A DNA stretch of 64,000 bases, taken from an uncultured Mycobacteriaceae bacterium (lineage in GTDB: Bacteria; Actinomycetota; Actinomycetes; Mycobacteriales; Mycobacteriaceae). Below are positions 1 through 8,636 of this stretch, one piece after another. The notes under the pieces were generated by a model. The model was not told the DNA's origin and did no database searches. It worked only from the letters and a program-made list of their open reading frames with translations. The position numbers and the translations under genes were made by a program. The stretch's first letter is position 1, and the number at the start of each line of letters is the position of its first letter. The stretch spans positions 74,070 to 138,069 of the forward strand of contig CADEGF010000006.1 in NCBI GenBank assembly GCA_902826815.1, given 5' to 3'.

Positions 1-416
1 ACGAGATCCTCAGGATCGTAATTCTCATTGCGCCTGAAGCTCACGCCGAATTCGGTGTTGCTGCAGTTGCCGATTGCGGCGCCACCGCCGCGCTCGTAGG
101 CCGCGGTCAGCGCAGCCGCCATCGGATCTCCGTCACCGACGACGACGGTGGTTACTGCACCCTTGTAGGAGGCTTTCAGCCCGTCGATCGTCGCCGGGGG
201 TGCCGGAATGTAGTCGGCCTGAGCGAAGGCGATGTCCTGAAGTGTCTGGTTGTACTTCAGATCCGGACAGCCCGCATTGGCTCTGTCGCGGGCTACGGTG
301 CCCCTTATGTCGGCGAGGGAATCGGCTTGCGCCGTGGGTGCCACCATCAGCAGCGACAACACCAGGCCAGCGATCACCCCCGCAATCCGAACTGCAGTTA
401 ACCGTGCTTTGGTCAT
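1..416 (-). CDS. secreted protein of unknown function, 3' end cut by window edge
   Basis: The minus-strand frame is open from an ATG at 416 to the window edge (138 codons seen, no stop). The first ~31 residues form a classic Sec signal peptide: basic start (MTKARLTAVR), hydrophobic core, and an AQA-DS cleavage site. The mature part has two cysteines (in NAGCPDL and GNCSNTE) that could pair. The pattern is reminiscent of short exported mycobacterial CAP-like proteins, but I do not recognise the family firmly. It is probably exported to the cell envelope or medium. About 150 bases separate it from the HAD gene upstream, and I see no strong promoter there. The C-terminus lies outside the window. 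Confidence 0.6.
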   Translation of the reverse strand, partial: MTKARLTAVRIAGVIAGLVLSLLMVAPTAQADSLADIRGTVARDRANAGCPDLKYNQTLQDIAFAQADYIPAPPATIDGLKASYKGAVTTVVVGDGDPMAAALTAAYERGGGAAIGNCSNTEFGVSFRRNENYDPEDL

Positions 417-568
417 GAGAGTCTCCTCGGCATCGCCCGTTGGGCACGTCTGGTCTACGCGTCCCCCGACGAAATCGACGCTAGAGCAAACGCAGTGGCC
501 CGGGATATAGGGCGTTTCCCTACTTTTTCGGCAAAGACCGACGTCAGCTTGGCTTTTAGCTGACGGAC

Positions 569-1303
569 CTAGGCGGCGTCGGCCGGCTTATGGTCGGCAT
601 ACCAACGACGGTGCAGTCGCTGGCAATCGGCGATCCGTAGCGGCTCGCCGCCTGCGTAGTCCGGCCGGACCGCGATAGCGGCGGGAATCTGCGGCGCACC
701 GTCCCCGGTGATCACCACAGACGCCAGGCCCGTCGTGGTCGCGGCGCGCAAACCCGCCGCCGAGCCGGTGATGGCAAGCGCGTTCTCGACAGGTATTCCT
801 AGTTCCCACAGAGCGGTTCGGAACGCCTCGGGATCCGGCATCGGTTTCTTGACGTCATCGGCGGTCACCACGGTTTCGACGACGCCGTCGCCGACCAGCT
901 GACGCACCAACGGCTGCGCCCAGCTGCGCTGCCCACCTGCGACAACGGCCACCATCACGCCAGCGGTGAACGCCTCCATGACCAGGTCGACGAGCCCGGG
1001 CCGGGGCGTCAGGCCCGCGTCGAGGATCATCTCGTCGAGCATCATCGACTTGGTCGTATAGATGTCGTCGGCAAGCAGCTTGGTCAGCACGTCAGACTCG
1101 GTGGAGACGCTGCGCTTGCGCAGTTCTGCGGACACCCGCTGGCGCTCGTCGGTGAGCGCGAGCAGCTGCCGGTACCGCGTGACGGACCATTCGAAGGTCA
1201 AGCCGTGCTCCTTGAAGGCGGCGTTATAGGCCACCCGATGGCCGTCGCATTCGACGTCGGCCAGGGCATCGAGGTCGAACACGACCGCACGGAGTGAGTT
1301 CAC
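569..1303 (-). CDS. HAD-superfamily hydrolase (CbbY/phosphoglycolate phosphatase-like)
   Basis: A cytosolic HAD-fold phosphohydrolase of about 244 residues. Motif I is FDLDAL near the N-terminus (nucleophile Asp followed by Asp+2), a helical cap follows, and motif III is the Lys in VKKPMPDPEAF, where the usual partner is the acid pair. The substrate is unknown; relatives remove phosphate from small sugar phosphates. I chose the GTG at 1303 because motif I of this family normally lies within ~10 residues of the start. An in-frame ATG at 1372 would add 23 residues that do not look like HAD sequence. The gene is divergent from the response regulator at 1484. Confidence 0.7.
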   Translation of the reverse strand: MNSLRAVVFDLDALADVECDGHRVAYNAAFKEHGLTFEWSVTRYRQLLALTDERQRVSAELRKRSVSTESDVLTKLLADDIYTTKSMMLDEMILDAGLTPRPGLVDLVMEAFTAGVMVAVVAGGQRSWAQPLVRQLVGDGVVETVVTADDVKKPMPDPEAFRTALWELGIPVENALAITGSAAGLRAATTTGLASVVITGDGAPQIPAAIAVRPDYAGGEPLRIADCQRLHRRWYADHKPADAA

Positions 1304-1483
1304 GTCGGCGCCGACCGGCGAATTGCAATCCCACCAGAATCGACCGGCACGCCAAGTCTTGGGCTGTGTCATAGGCACGTTGACAAGGGTGACCCAGAGC
1401 AGACGTTCCCAGCCTCCCCCATTCGGGGGATTGGGCAGGCCAGGTTGCGGGACCCCGCCGCGGGCCGGTCTTAAGGTGTTGCC

Positions 1484-2161
1484 ATGGCGTCCGACAGCCC
1501 GCTCGCCTCCGGACCAGTGCGAATCGTCCTTGTCGACGACCACGAAATGGTCATCGAGGGTCTCAAGGCGATGCTCGCTGCCTTCACCAACCGGGTGATG
1601 GTGGTCGGCCAGGCCGTGGGTGCTGAGCGGGCGCTCAGCGTGGTCGACGACCTCGATCCCGACATCGTCCTCTCCGATGTCCGCATGCAGGGGTCAAGCG
1701 GCCTTGACCTGTGCCAGACGCTTCGCGAGCACCGGTCGGACCGCAAGGTCGTGATGCTCTCGGTCTACGACGACGAGCAGTACCTGTTCCAGGCGCTGCG
1801 CGTCGGTGCGGCGGGCTACCTGCTCAAGAGCATCAGCGGCGATGAACTCGTGCGCCAACTCGAGTTCGTGCATGGCGGCGCGACCGCGATCGATCCGGGG
1901 ATGGCCGCCAGGGCCGCCGACACCGCGGCCAGAATGCAGCGCGACGAGTTCTGGCCGGGCGCGCGCCAGGGCCTCACGCAGCGGGAGAGCGAGATCCTGT
2001 CCTACGTCGTCAACGGCCTGTCCAATCGCGGGATCGCCAGCAAGCTGGTGATCGGCGACGAGACGGTGAAAACGCATCTGCGGGCGATATACCGCAAGCT
2101 CGGAGTCAGCGACCGCACCGGTGCGGTCGCCACCGCCTTACGCGAAGGCATCTACCAATGA
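1484..2161 (+). CDS. NarL/FixJ-family response regulator
   Basis: DNA-binding response regulator of 225 residues. The receiver domain (about 12-130) has the acidic pair D18/D19, the phospho-acceptor D65 in LSDVRM and the conserved K115 in AGYLLKS. The C-terminal LuxR-type helix-turn-helix (about 160-215) carries GLTQRESEIL and SNRGIASKLVIGDETVKTHL. It overlaps the kinase gene by 4 bases (ATGA), so the two are cotranscribed and surely partners. A small hairpin (TCCCCC at 1415-1420, GGGGGA at 1425-1430) lies in the leader; its role is unknown. Target genes cannot be named from the sequence. The pair resembles NarL/NarS-type actinobacterial systems, with the regulator first. Confidence 0.9.
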   Translation: MASDSPLASGPVRIVLVDDHEMVIEGLKAMLAAFTNRVMVVGQAVGAERALSVVDDLDPDIVLSDVRMQGSSGLDLCQTLREHRSDRKVVMLSVYDDEQYLFQALRVGAAGYLLKSISGDELVRQLEFVHGGATAIDPGMAARAADTAARMQRDEFWPGARQGLTQRESEILSYVVNGLSNRGIASKLVIGDETVKTHLRAIYRKLGVSDRTGAVATALREGIYQ

Positions 2162-3387
2162 ATTCCGTTGGTGGCGGCCCGATGCGCCCCCATGCCGTTC
2201 GCGATCTCGTCGACGCCGACCGTGAGCTAGCGCTGTTGCGGGAGCTGATCCAGGCAGCGTCCAGCGGCCCTGGCGTCGAGCCGCTGGCCGCGGCGGCGGC
2301 CAGGATGATCACCGAGGCCACCGCCACCGATGTCTGCTTCGTGCACGTCCTCGACGACAGCGACCGCTCGCTGACGCTGGCGGGGGCGACGCCGCCGTTC
2401 GACCAGGAGATCGGAAAGATCCGGCTGCCCTTGGGATCCGGTGTATCGGGGTGGGTGGCAAGCCACCGCGAGCCCGTCGTCATCACCCATGACAAGGAGT
2501 CCGACCCGCGGTACATGCCGTTCGAGTCGCTTCGCGGATCCGATTTCACCTCGATGGTCTCGGTGCCGATGGAAACCGACCCAGGAGGCCTTGTCGGCGT
2601 GCTCAACGTGCATACCGTCGATCGGCGGGAGTTCACAGCGGGTGACGTGGAACTGCTGTTGGTGATCGGCCAACTCATCGCGGGCGCAATGCACCAGGCG
2701 CGACTTCATCGGCAGCTGGTTGTCCGCGAACGCGCGCACGAGAACTTCGTCGAGCAGGTCATCGAGGCCCAAGAGCTCGAACGTCGACGGCTGGCGGGCG
2801 ATATCCACGACGGCATATCGCAACGGCTGATCACGCTGTCGTATCGCCTCGATGCGGCGACCCGCGCAGCGGAAACCGATCCCGCGACGATGGCCGAACA
2901 GCTCGGCATGGCAAGGGAATTGGTCGATCTGACTCTGCAGGAGGCCCGCGCGGCGATCGGCGGGTTGCGGCCGCCGGTGCTCGACGATCTGGGTCTCGCG
3001 GGTGGACTGGCCAGCCTGGCCCGTTCGATCGGGCAGATCGACGTCAAGGTCGATCTCACCGATACGCGACTGCCCGACCATATCGAGATCGCGCTGTACC
3101 GCATCGCGCAGGAGTGCCTACAGAATGTCGTCAAACACGCACGCGCCTCGACGGCACGGCTGACGTTCGCAGTCGGCGACGACACGGCGCGTCTCGAAAT
3201 CGTCGATGACGGAGTGGGTTTCGACACGTTCGAACATCCGCTGGGCAGTGACGAGATGGGCGGCTACGGTCTGCTGTCGATGGCCGAACGCGCCGAGATC
3301 GTCGGCGGGCGGCTGAACATTCGCTCGCGGCCTGGCGCGGGCACCGCGGTGACCGCGACGATTCCGTTGCCCAACGTCGCGGACTAG
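2158..3387 (+). CDS. GAF-domain sensor histidine kinase (HisKA_3 type)
   Basis: Cytosolic sensor kinase of 409 residues with no membrane segment. A GAF domain (about 35-185) comes first, then a HisKA_3 dimerisation helix with the phospho-acceptor H217 in LAGDIHDGISQRL, then an HATPase_c domain (about 305-405) with DDGVGFDTF and GGYGLLSMAERAEIVGG. It belongs to the NarX/DesK/DevS group and should phosphorylate the response regulator encoded just upstream. The GAF domain suggests a small soluble ligand, redox state or gas as signal; no heme-binding residue can be assigned. The ATG at 2158 overlaps the previous stop; an internal ATG at 2182 is possible. Confidence 0.9.
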   Translation: MNSVGGGPMRPHAVRDLVDADRELALLRELIQAASSGPGVEPLAAAAARMITEATATDVCFVHVLDDSDRSLTLAGATPPFDQEIGKIRLPLGSGVSGWVASHREPVVITHDKESDPRYMPFESLRGSDFTSMVSVPMETDPGGLVGVLNVHTVDRREFTAGDVELLLVIGQLIAGAMHQARLHRQLVVRERAHENFVEQVIEAQELERRRLAGDIHDGISQRLITLSYRLDAATRAAETDPATMAEQLGMARELVDLTLQEARAAIGGLRPPVLDDLGLAGGLASLARSIGQIDVKVDLTDTRLPDHIEIALYRIAQECLQNVVKHARASTARLTFAVGDDTARLEIVDDGVGFDTFEHPLGSDEMGGYGLLSMAERAEIVGGRLNIRSRPGAGTAVTATIPLPNVAD

Positions 3388-3469
3388 TCACCCGTCCTCC
3401 GCGAGCAGCTGTCACGGGAGCTGCGCTCCGCCGTGGGCGGTGAAATTGACCCGCGACGAGGGCATACGC

Positions 3470-3535
3470 CCGGCGAGCAGACGCGAACACCCCCATTTTC
3501 GCGGTGCTTCGGGGGTTTTCGCGTCTGCTCGCCGG
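3470..3535. repeat. long palindrome at a convergent junction (family I), likely bidirectional terminator
   Basis: Arms at 3470-3494 and 3511-3535 are inverted repeats of 25 bases with one mismatch; the outer 18 bases are perfect. The core reads GGCGAGCAGACGCGAA. The 16-base loop contains ATTTTCGCGGT. It lies between the kinase (ending 3387, plus) and the MarR gene (ending 3553, minus), where a terminator serving both strands is expected. A close copy in the opposite orientation, including the loop sequence, is at 56939-57004, so this is a dispersed element and not a one-off hairpin. Confidence 0.75.
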
Positions 3536-3552
3536 AAGATGGTGACCGCCGC

Positions 3553-4068
3553 TTAGAAGTCGCCCGCGTTGCGGCGCAACGTTTCGATCGACGCCGCCAG
3601 CGCCTGCGACTCGCCGTCCGAGATGCCGATGTCGGCGAACACATCCTTGTTGAGCATCACGGTCGCGTCCTCGACTGTCGAGCGGCCGAGGTCGGTGATC
3701 TGAACCAGCGTGGTGCGGCCGTCGGTGGGATGCGGGAGCCGTTTCACCAAACCGTTTGCCTCCAGCCGACGGATCGCATGCGTCACGCTGGTGACGTGGA
3801 CCTGCAGCCGGTCTGACGCCTTGGTGATCGGCAGTGCGCCGTTGCGACTGAACGCCAGCAGCCGCAGCAGCTCATAGCGCGCGAAGCTGAGGTCGTACGG
3901 GCGTAAGGCATTCTCCACGCGGGCCAACAGGATCTGGTGGGCCCGCATCACGGACGTGACCGCGACCATCCCGTTCGCGACGCCACCCCACCCCGCGCGT
4001 TCCCAGTTGGCGCGCGCGAGCTCGATGGGGTCTCGCCTGTGCGGATCCGCAGACGGTTCTGAGGCCAC
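3553..4068 (-). CDS. MarR-family transcriptional regulator
   Basis: Winged-helix regulator of 171 residues. The wHTH includes LLRLLAFSRNGALPITKASDRLQVHVTS-type sequence, then a wing with RLPHPTDGRTTLVQIT, the typical MarR D-x-R beta-hairpin. It is the last gene of the minus-strand run TPP enzyme - SRPBCC - KAS III - aminotransferase - MarR, 41 bases after the aminotransferase stop, so it is a good candidate for the local, ligand-responsive repressor of that cluster. A possible operator, CACGACTCGTG at 8597-8607 just upstream of the first gene, is palindromic, but the link is only a guess. Confidence 0.85.
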   Translation of the reverse strand: MASEPSADPHRRDPIELARANWERAGWGGVANGMVAVTSVMRAHQILLARVENALRPYDLSFARYELLRLLAFSRNGALPITKASDRLQVHVTSVTHAIRRLEANGLVKRLPHPTDGRTTLVQITDLGRSTVEDATVMLNKDVFADIGISDGESQALAASIETLRRNAGDF

Positions 4069-4109
4069 ATCTCTTCATACCGCAGCCCGTCGGTGGGCAC
4101 GGCGGAAAC

Positions 4110-5147
4110 TCAACGCGACGCGAACGGCTCCAACGCGTTGAGCACCGCTCTGGTGGACTGTCGGTTGCCCACGGTGATCCGTACGCTGCCGTTGGCGTAA
4201 TCACGGATCTGCAGGCCGGTGTCTTCGAAGAAGTGCCGCCACGGCCCACTGTTGGCAGGCAGATACACGAAATTCGCATGCCCGTCGGTGCTGTACACAC
4301 CCATCGCGTGAAGCCGGTTCCGTAGATAACGCCGCTCAGTGGCGATCATCCGGATCCGTTGCTGCAGTTGACTTTCAGAATCGTATGACGCGGCCACCGC
4401 CACCAGGCCGGTGATTCCGATACCGAACGGCAGCTGCATGGTCCACAGCCGCCTGGCCAGATCGGGAGCGCAGAAGCCGTAGCCGATCCGCAGCCCGGCG
4501 AGTCCGTACGCCTTCGAAAAGGTTCGCACCACCACCAGATTGGGGAACCGCTCGACCAGCGAAAGGGCATCGAGCCGATGCTCGGTGGCAAGAAACTCGA
4601 CGTACGCCTCGTCCATCAGGACGACGGTGTCCGACGGCACCCGCCGCAGGAACAGTTCGATGTCTTCGGCCGGTTCGACGGTGCCGGTCGGATTGTGCGG
4701 ACGGCAGACCACCACGACCCGTGCGTGCCGCGCCGCCTCGGCCATGGCATCGAGGTCGTGGTGGCCGTGCTCGTCCAGCGCGACGGTGACCGAGATCAGC
4801 CGGGCCATCTGGGCGAAGATCGGATAGCCGTCGAACGTCGGCGACGTCATCACCATCCGGTCCCCCGGGCTGGTCACCGCGTTCAGCACCTGCATGATCA
4901 CCCCGGTCGCACCGGCGCCGATCACGACCTGTCCCTCACTGACGCCGACGTGCCCGGCGATCAATGCGCGCAGCCGCTCGGGCAGGAACTCCGGATAGCG
5001 GTTGGCCGCATCGACCGATTCGGACAACGCCGACCGCACTCCGGGCAGCGGCGGGAACGGGTTCTCGTTGAGCGACAGCGCCAACGGGTTCACCGCGCTC
5101 GGCAGCGCCGAGACGGCTTCTGTGAGGTCCCCCCTCGGGGTGCTCAT
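4110..5147 (-). CDS. class I PLP aminotransferase, HisC/Pat-like
   Basis: Aminotransferase of 345 residues in the histidinol-phosphate/aromatic aminotransferase group. It has the N-terminal SLNENPFPPLPGVRSAL, the PLP-ring contacts CRPHNPTGT and LMDEAYVEF, the Schiff-base Lys K212 in TFSKAYGLAG, and the phosphate-binding RIGYGF. The start is the ATG at 5147, which overlaps the stop of the KAS III gene by one base (TGATG), giving translational coupling; an upstream ATG at 5165 would lie inside the neighbour. Its place in a KAS III/TPP-enzyme operon argues for amination of a pathway-specific keto compound, not for housekeeping histidine synthesis. Confidence 0.82.
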   Translation of the reverse strand: MSTPRGDLTEAVSALPSAVNPLALSLNENPFPPLPGVRSALSESVDAANRYPEFLPERLRALIAGHVGVSEGQVVIGAGATGVIMQVLNAVTSPGDRMVMTSPTFDGYPIFAQMARLISVTVALDEHGHHDLDAMAEAARHARVVVVCRPHNPTGTVEPAEDIELFLRRVPSDTVVLMDEAYVEFLATEHRLDALSLVERFPNLVVVRTFSKAYGLAGLRIGYGFCAPDLARRLWTMQLPFGIGITGLVAVAASYDSESQLQQRIRMIATERRYLRNRLHAMGVYSTDGHANFVYLPANSGPWRHFFEDTGLQIRDYANGSVRITVGNRQSTRAVLNALEPFASR

Positions 5148-6157
5148 CAGTCCCGACCGCCCCATTTGATCGCCGCCGCTCCCGCGAAGTCGCCTGCGTG
5201 GGCGAAGGCGGCCATCAGCGCGACGTCGCCCTTCTTGAGTTGGCCGTCGGAGATGGCGCGCTCAAGGTTGACCGGGATGCCCGCGGCGAACAGGTTGCCG
5301 CACTGTTCGAACGTGTCGCGGTGACGCTCCTTGGGAAGCTCAAGCGCGTCGCGCCAGTTGCGCAGGAACGCCCGGTTGGGCTGGTTGGTCACCAGAAGAT
5401 CGAGATCCTTTGGCTTGATGCCGATTCGGTCGCAGACCGCATAGGAGACCTCGGGCACCTGGCGGTTGCCGCGCGCCAGCACCTTGGTGATCTTGCTTTC
5501 GGTGAACCCGATGCAACCCTCGCCCGGGCCCGCCTCCCACCATTTCCGGGCCGGGTTCACCGCGATGGTCATATCACCTGCGAACTCGCCGTAGGTGCGG
5601 CATTCGATGTCGAGGATCGGCGACTTGTCCGACAGCGTGAGCAGGCCGACGGCAGCGCCGTCACCGGGCACGGAAGCCTGGGCCTTCGATCGGATGGTCT
5701 TCTGGTCGAAGATCGTTCCCGCCGCGTTCTGGGCGACCGCGATCAGTGCCGTCTCACCTTGCCCCGACTCGAGCAGACCGCGCGCCACGTTCATGGCGAG
5801 CACGAACGCCGCGCAGCCGCCGTTGTGCAGGTCGAGAACCCAATTCGGTTTCATGCCAAGGCGATGCGCCATGCCGCCACCGCTGCCATAGAACGGCATG
5901 TCCGGTAGCTGAACGTGGGTGATCAAGATGTCGATGTTCGCGACGGTGTCCTGGCCGTGGCGTTCGACGAGACCCGCGGCGGCACGCTCCACCATGTCGA
6001 TGGCCGTCTCGTCCTGACCCACGTGGTGGCGGAACTTCGGCGCCTTGAACATCACGTTCTCGCGCAGGTCATCGGTTTCGGCGTGGCCGGCGTAGTAGTC
6101 GGCGCTGACCGGGTCTCCGGGCAGATACGTCGAGATATCGAGCAGGCTGACGGTCAT
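5147..6157 (-). CDS. KAS III-like (FabH/thiolase-fold) enzyme
   Basis: Thiolase-fold protein of 336 residues, close to the FabH length. The nucleophilic cysteine is C115 in LHNGGCAAF. Where FabH has the catalytic His of HQAN, this protein has N258 in TNQPN; the following Asn region reads FEQCGNLFAAGIP. The C-terminus AFAHAGDFAGAAAIKWG replaces the usual Gly-rich end. The Cys is thus kept but the His is missing, so it may be an acyltransferase or a specialised condensing enzyme and not a standard decarboxylating KAS III. The start at 6157 has GAGGA about 8 bases upstream, 11 bases after the SRPBCC stop. It is a member of the 4.1-8.6 kb cluster. Confidence 0.8.
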   Translation of the reverse strand: MTVSLLDISTYLPGDPVSADYYAGHAETDDLRENVMFKAPKFRHHVGQDETAIDMVERAAAGLVERHGQDTVANIDILITHVQLPDMPFYGSGGGMAHRLGMKPNWVLDLHNGGCAAFVLAMNVARGLLESGQGETALIAVAQNAAGTIFDQKTIRSKAQASVPGDGAAVGLLTLSDKSPILDIECRTYGEFAGDMTIAVNPARKWWEAGPGEGCIGFTESKITKVLARGNRQVPEVSYAVCDRIGIKPKDLDLLVTNQPNRAFLRNWRDALELPKERHRDTFEQCGNLFAAGIPVNLERAISDGQLKKGDVALMAAFAHAGDFAGAAAIKWGGRD

Positions 6158-6168
6158 CTTGTCGGTCC

Positions 6169-6852
6169 TCACTTCATCCAGGCCGGCGTGATCGGCAGGC
6201 CGTTGTGGTGTCGGTATTCGGCAATCGCCTTGAGGTTCTTCATCTCCAGCAGGTGGCCGGGTCCGAACATGTCCCAGAAATCCCCAACCCACACCGGACG
6301 CTGAGGTGGGGCGGTCTCCGGATAGGGGTTCTTGTCGTAGAAGGGGTGGTGGCAGTTCGTCCAGAGCACAACGGAGCCGGGCTTGTCGAATACCACCTGC
6401 GCGTCGACGATGCGCATCAGGTAGATCATCCACAAGTGCTTGCCCTGGTCCCATGCGCAGTGGTAGTCGACCGTGCGGGACTCCTTGTTGGCCACCGTCC
6501 TCGTGAAGATCGGGCTGCCCTTGTCGCCGCCGAGCTTGTCGTAGGCGACCCACAACCCCGGTTCTTCCGTCGGGGCGAATCCGCGCAGGCTGTACGTCCA
6601 CTCCTCGAGGCATCTGGTGTCGGACATGTACTCGAACAGCTCGTCGGGTGGACAGTCAATGTAATCGTTTACGGTGCAGTACTTTCCGAACACTTCGTCA
6701 TGCGGGTAGACCGACCGCATCATCTCCATGATGATCGGGGTGGCCTTCTCCCGCGGCGCCGTCTCGACACGGAGGACTCCGTCGATCGGGTCGGCTGAGC
6801 CGGTCAATTCAAGCTGGTGGGCGGTGATGTCATCAAGCGCGGGCAACGACAT
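6169..6852 (-). CDS. SRPBCC (START-like) family protein
   Basis: A protein of 227 residues with a START/Bet v1-like helix-grip pattern: NDYIDCPPDELFEYMSDT is the usual N-terminal strand and helix, then WTYSLRGF, strands through the middle, and a long C-terminal helix (HLLEMKNLKAIAEY). Such folds bind hydrophobic ligands and in biosynthetic clusters act as aromatases or cyclases. Many His and Trp residues (NCHHPFYDKNPYP) line the predicted second half. Its first 20 bases overlap the end of the TPP enzyme gene, so the two are translationally coupled. The exact role is unknown; cyclase, ligand carrier or lipid-binding protein all fit. Confidence 0.65.
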   Translation of the reverse strand: MSLPALDDITAHQLELTGSADPIDGVLRVETAPREKATPIIMEMMRSVYPHDEVFGKYCTVNDYIDCPPDELFEYMSDTRCLEEWTYSLRGFAPTEEPGLWVAYDKLGGDKGSPIFTRTVANKESRTVDYHCAWDQGKHLWMIYLMRIVDAQVVFDKPGSVVLWTNCHHPFYDKNPYPETAPPQRPVWVGDFWDMFGPGHLLEMKNLKAIAEYRHHNGLPITPAWMK

Positions 6853-8566
6853 GGGAACTGCTCTCCTCTGCGACTACAGGTTTCTTCACTGGCGCCTTTC
6901 CGAGAAAGGCTGCGAACGGCGGGATTTCGTCGGCCGAGCACTCGACGGCGATGACCGAAGGGCCTTCGACCTCGAGTGCGGCCTGCAATGCTGCGGGTAG
7001 ATCGTCGATCACGTCCACGTCGACGGATGACAAACCGGGGAACATCGCGGCGAGGCCCGCCCCGAGTCGGCTCGGGCCGAACCGGTTGTAGCTGTACACG
7101 TCGTTGTAGAACAGCTGCTCGCGCGTCACGCACATCGCGTGCGCGTGGTTGTCGAAGAGGAGAAACGTCACCGGAAGTCCGTACTGCACGGCGGTGTGAA
7201 TCTCCATGCCGTGCATGAAGAATGACCCGTCGCCAGCGAGGACCACGGTACGACGTTTGCGTCCGAACGCGACCCCAAGCGAGGCGCCGAAGCTGTAACC
7301 CATGCCGCCCATACCCAGCGCGACAATGAATCGGCCGTCCCGGCGGGCGGGCAGGTAATGGATCGCCGATGCACCGATGTTGCCCGCGTCGACGACGATG
7401 TCGACGCCGTCGGGAAGTGCTTTATCGAGCACCGCCATCGCCTCGCGGTAACGCACTCCAGGCCCGTCATACCGCGGCGGCGTCAGCTCGGTCCTCGGAA
7501 CGACGTCAGGAACACGGACGCCCGTCGGCCTGCAGTCGCCGTTCAGCGCCTGCACGAGCAACTTCAGCGACCCCCGAAGATCCTCGGTGCGGACGTGCGT
7601 GCTCGGCACGAACGGCTGCGCCGCCCCGATCGAGTAGGTGGGCACCGACGCGAGCGCGTCGTCCAGCCCGGCACGTGCGGTCACGTTCAGCCGGGTGCCG
7701 ACCAGCAGGCACAGCGCGCTGTCGGCGATCGCGGATGCGACACCCGGATGGCCCATCACACCGGTCACGCCGAGTGCCGACGACGACCCGAGCCCCGGAG
7801 TGCCCGCGACGTCTTTCGCGTCAGGAACGGTGGCCACGCGCGCTCGCAGCATCGACCGCAGCTGTGCGAGTTCGGCGCGCGCGTCGTCACGGGCAACCTG
7901 CTCGCCTGCGATGATCGTGATCGGCCCGTCGGCATTCCGCAGAGCCTGCGCGACGATTTGCGGGTCACTGAACTGAGCGCTGACCGGCAGCCCGTTGGCA
8001 TGTCCGTTCACCGAACCGCCGAGGTCGAGGGCGGACTGTTGAATGTCCTTCGGCAGCAGCAGGACTGCGGGCCCACCCTGATTCGCCGCCGCGATGGCTT
8101 CTGGCAGTGCGCTCGCGATGTCTTGGGGTGCGGTGACCCGTCGGCAGAACACCGAAACGGCCGAGAACAGCATCTCAGCGTTGAGTGCGCCGTTTCGGCC
8201 GCTGGTGTCCTGGAAGGCGCCTCGGCCGTCCAGTGGCGTCGGTGGCTGTCCGATCAGCGCCAGCACCGGCACCCGGCTGGCCAACGCCTCTCCAAGTCCG
8301 GCAACGGTATTCAGGCAGCCGCCGCCAGAGGTCGCTGCGACGACGCCAAGGCCCGCGCCGCTGCGGCTGAGGCCGTCGGCCATGGCCGCCGCTGAGAACT
8401 CGTGCTTGGCCAGGATTGCGGTGATGCCGTCGTGAAAGTGTGCTGCGTCGTAGAGATCCTCGATGTTGGCGCCGTCGACGCCGAAGATGTATTCGACTCC
8501 GGTCGCCGCCAGATAGCCGACGATGTGATCGACAACCCTGCCGACTACTCGATGACCCTCAGTCAT
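6833..8566 (-). CDS. thiamine-diphosphate-dependent enzyme, acetolactate synthase-like
   Basis: Three-domain TPP enzyme of 577 residues. The PYR domain has the catalytic Glu E56 in LAKHEFSAA; a central domain follows; the PP domain near residue 445 has GDGSFFMHGMEIHTA and, about 25 residues on, FDNHAHAM, the Mg/TPP-binding GDG...N motif. It should carry out carboligation or decarboxylation of a 2-oxo acid. It is not a housekeeping ilvB: no regulatory subunit is near and the setting is a KAS III/aminotransferase operon. First gene of the cluster; the start ATG at 8566 is followed upstream by a 70-base gap before rslA, where the promoter must lie. Confidence 0.82.
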   Translation of the reverse strand: MTEGHRVVGRVVDHIVGYLAATGVEYIFGVDGANIEDLYDAAHFHDGITAILAKHEFSAAAMADGLSRSGAGLGVVAATSGGGCLNTVAGLGEALASRVPVLALIGQPPTPLDGRGAFQDTSGRNGALNAEMLFSAVSVFCRRVTAPQDIASALPEAIAAANQGGPAVLLLPKDIQQSALDLGGSVNGHANGLPVSAQFSDPQIVAQALRNADGPITIIAGEQVARDDARAELAQLRSMLRARVATVPDAKDVAGTPGLGSSSALGVTGVMGHPGVASAIADSALCLLVGTRLNVTARAGLDDALASVPTYSIGAAQPFVPSTHVRTEDLRGSLKLLVQALNGDCRPTGVRVPDVVPRTELTPPRYDGPGVRYREAMAVLDKALPDGVDIVVDAGNIGASAIHYLPARRDGRFIVALGMGGMGYSFGASLGVAFGRKRRTVVLAGDGSFFMHGMEIHTAVQYGLPVTFLLFDNHAHAMCVTREQLFYNDVYSYNRFGPSRLGAGLAAMFPGLSSVDVDVIDDLPAALQAALEVEGPSVIAVECSADEIPPFAAFLGKAPVKKPVVAEESSSHVVARA

Positions 8567-8636
8567 TCATTCACCTGCTTCCACACCTGCAAGTGACACG
8601 ACTCGTGAGTAACCTCGGTTCAATCCGTGATCCGAC

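Noticed and set aside
1323..1598. Small plus-strand frame upstream of the response regulator
   Set aside because: It has no family pattern or Shine-Dalgarno and overlaps the start of the well-supported regulator gene.
5147..6613. KAS III-like protein read from 6613
   Set aside because: The extension overlaps the SRPBCC gene. The ATG at 6157 has a good Shine-Dalgarno and gives FabH-like length.
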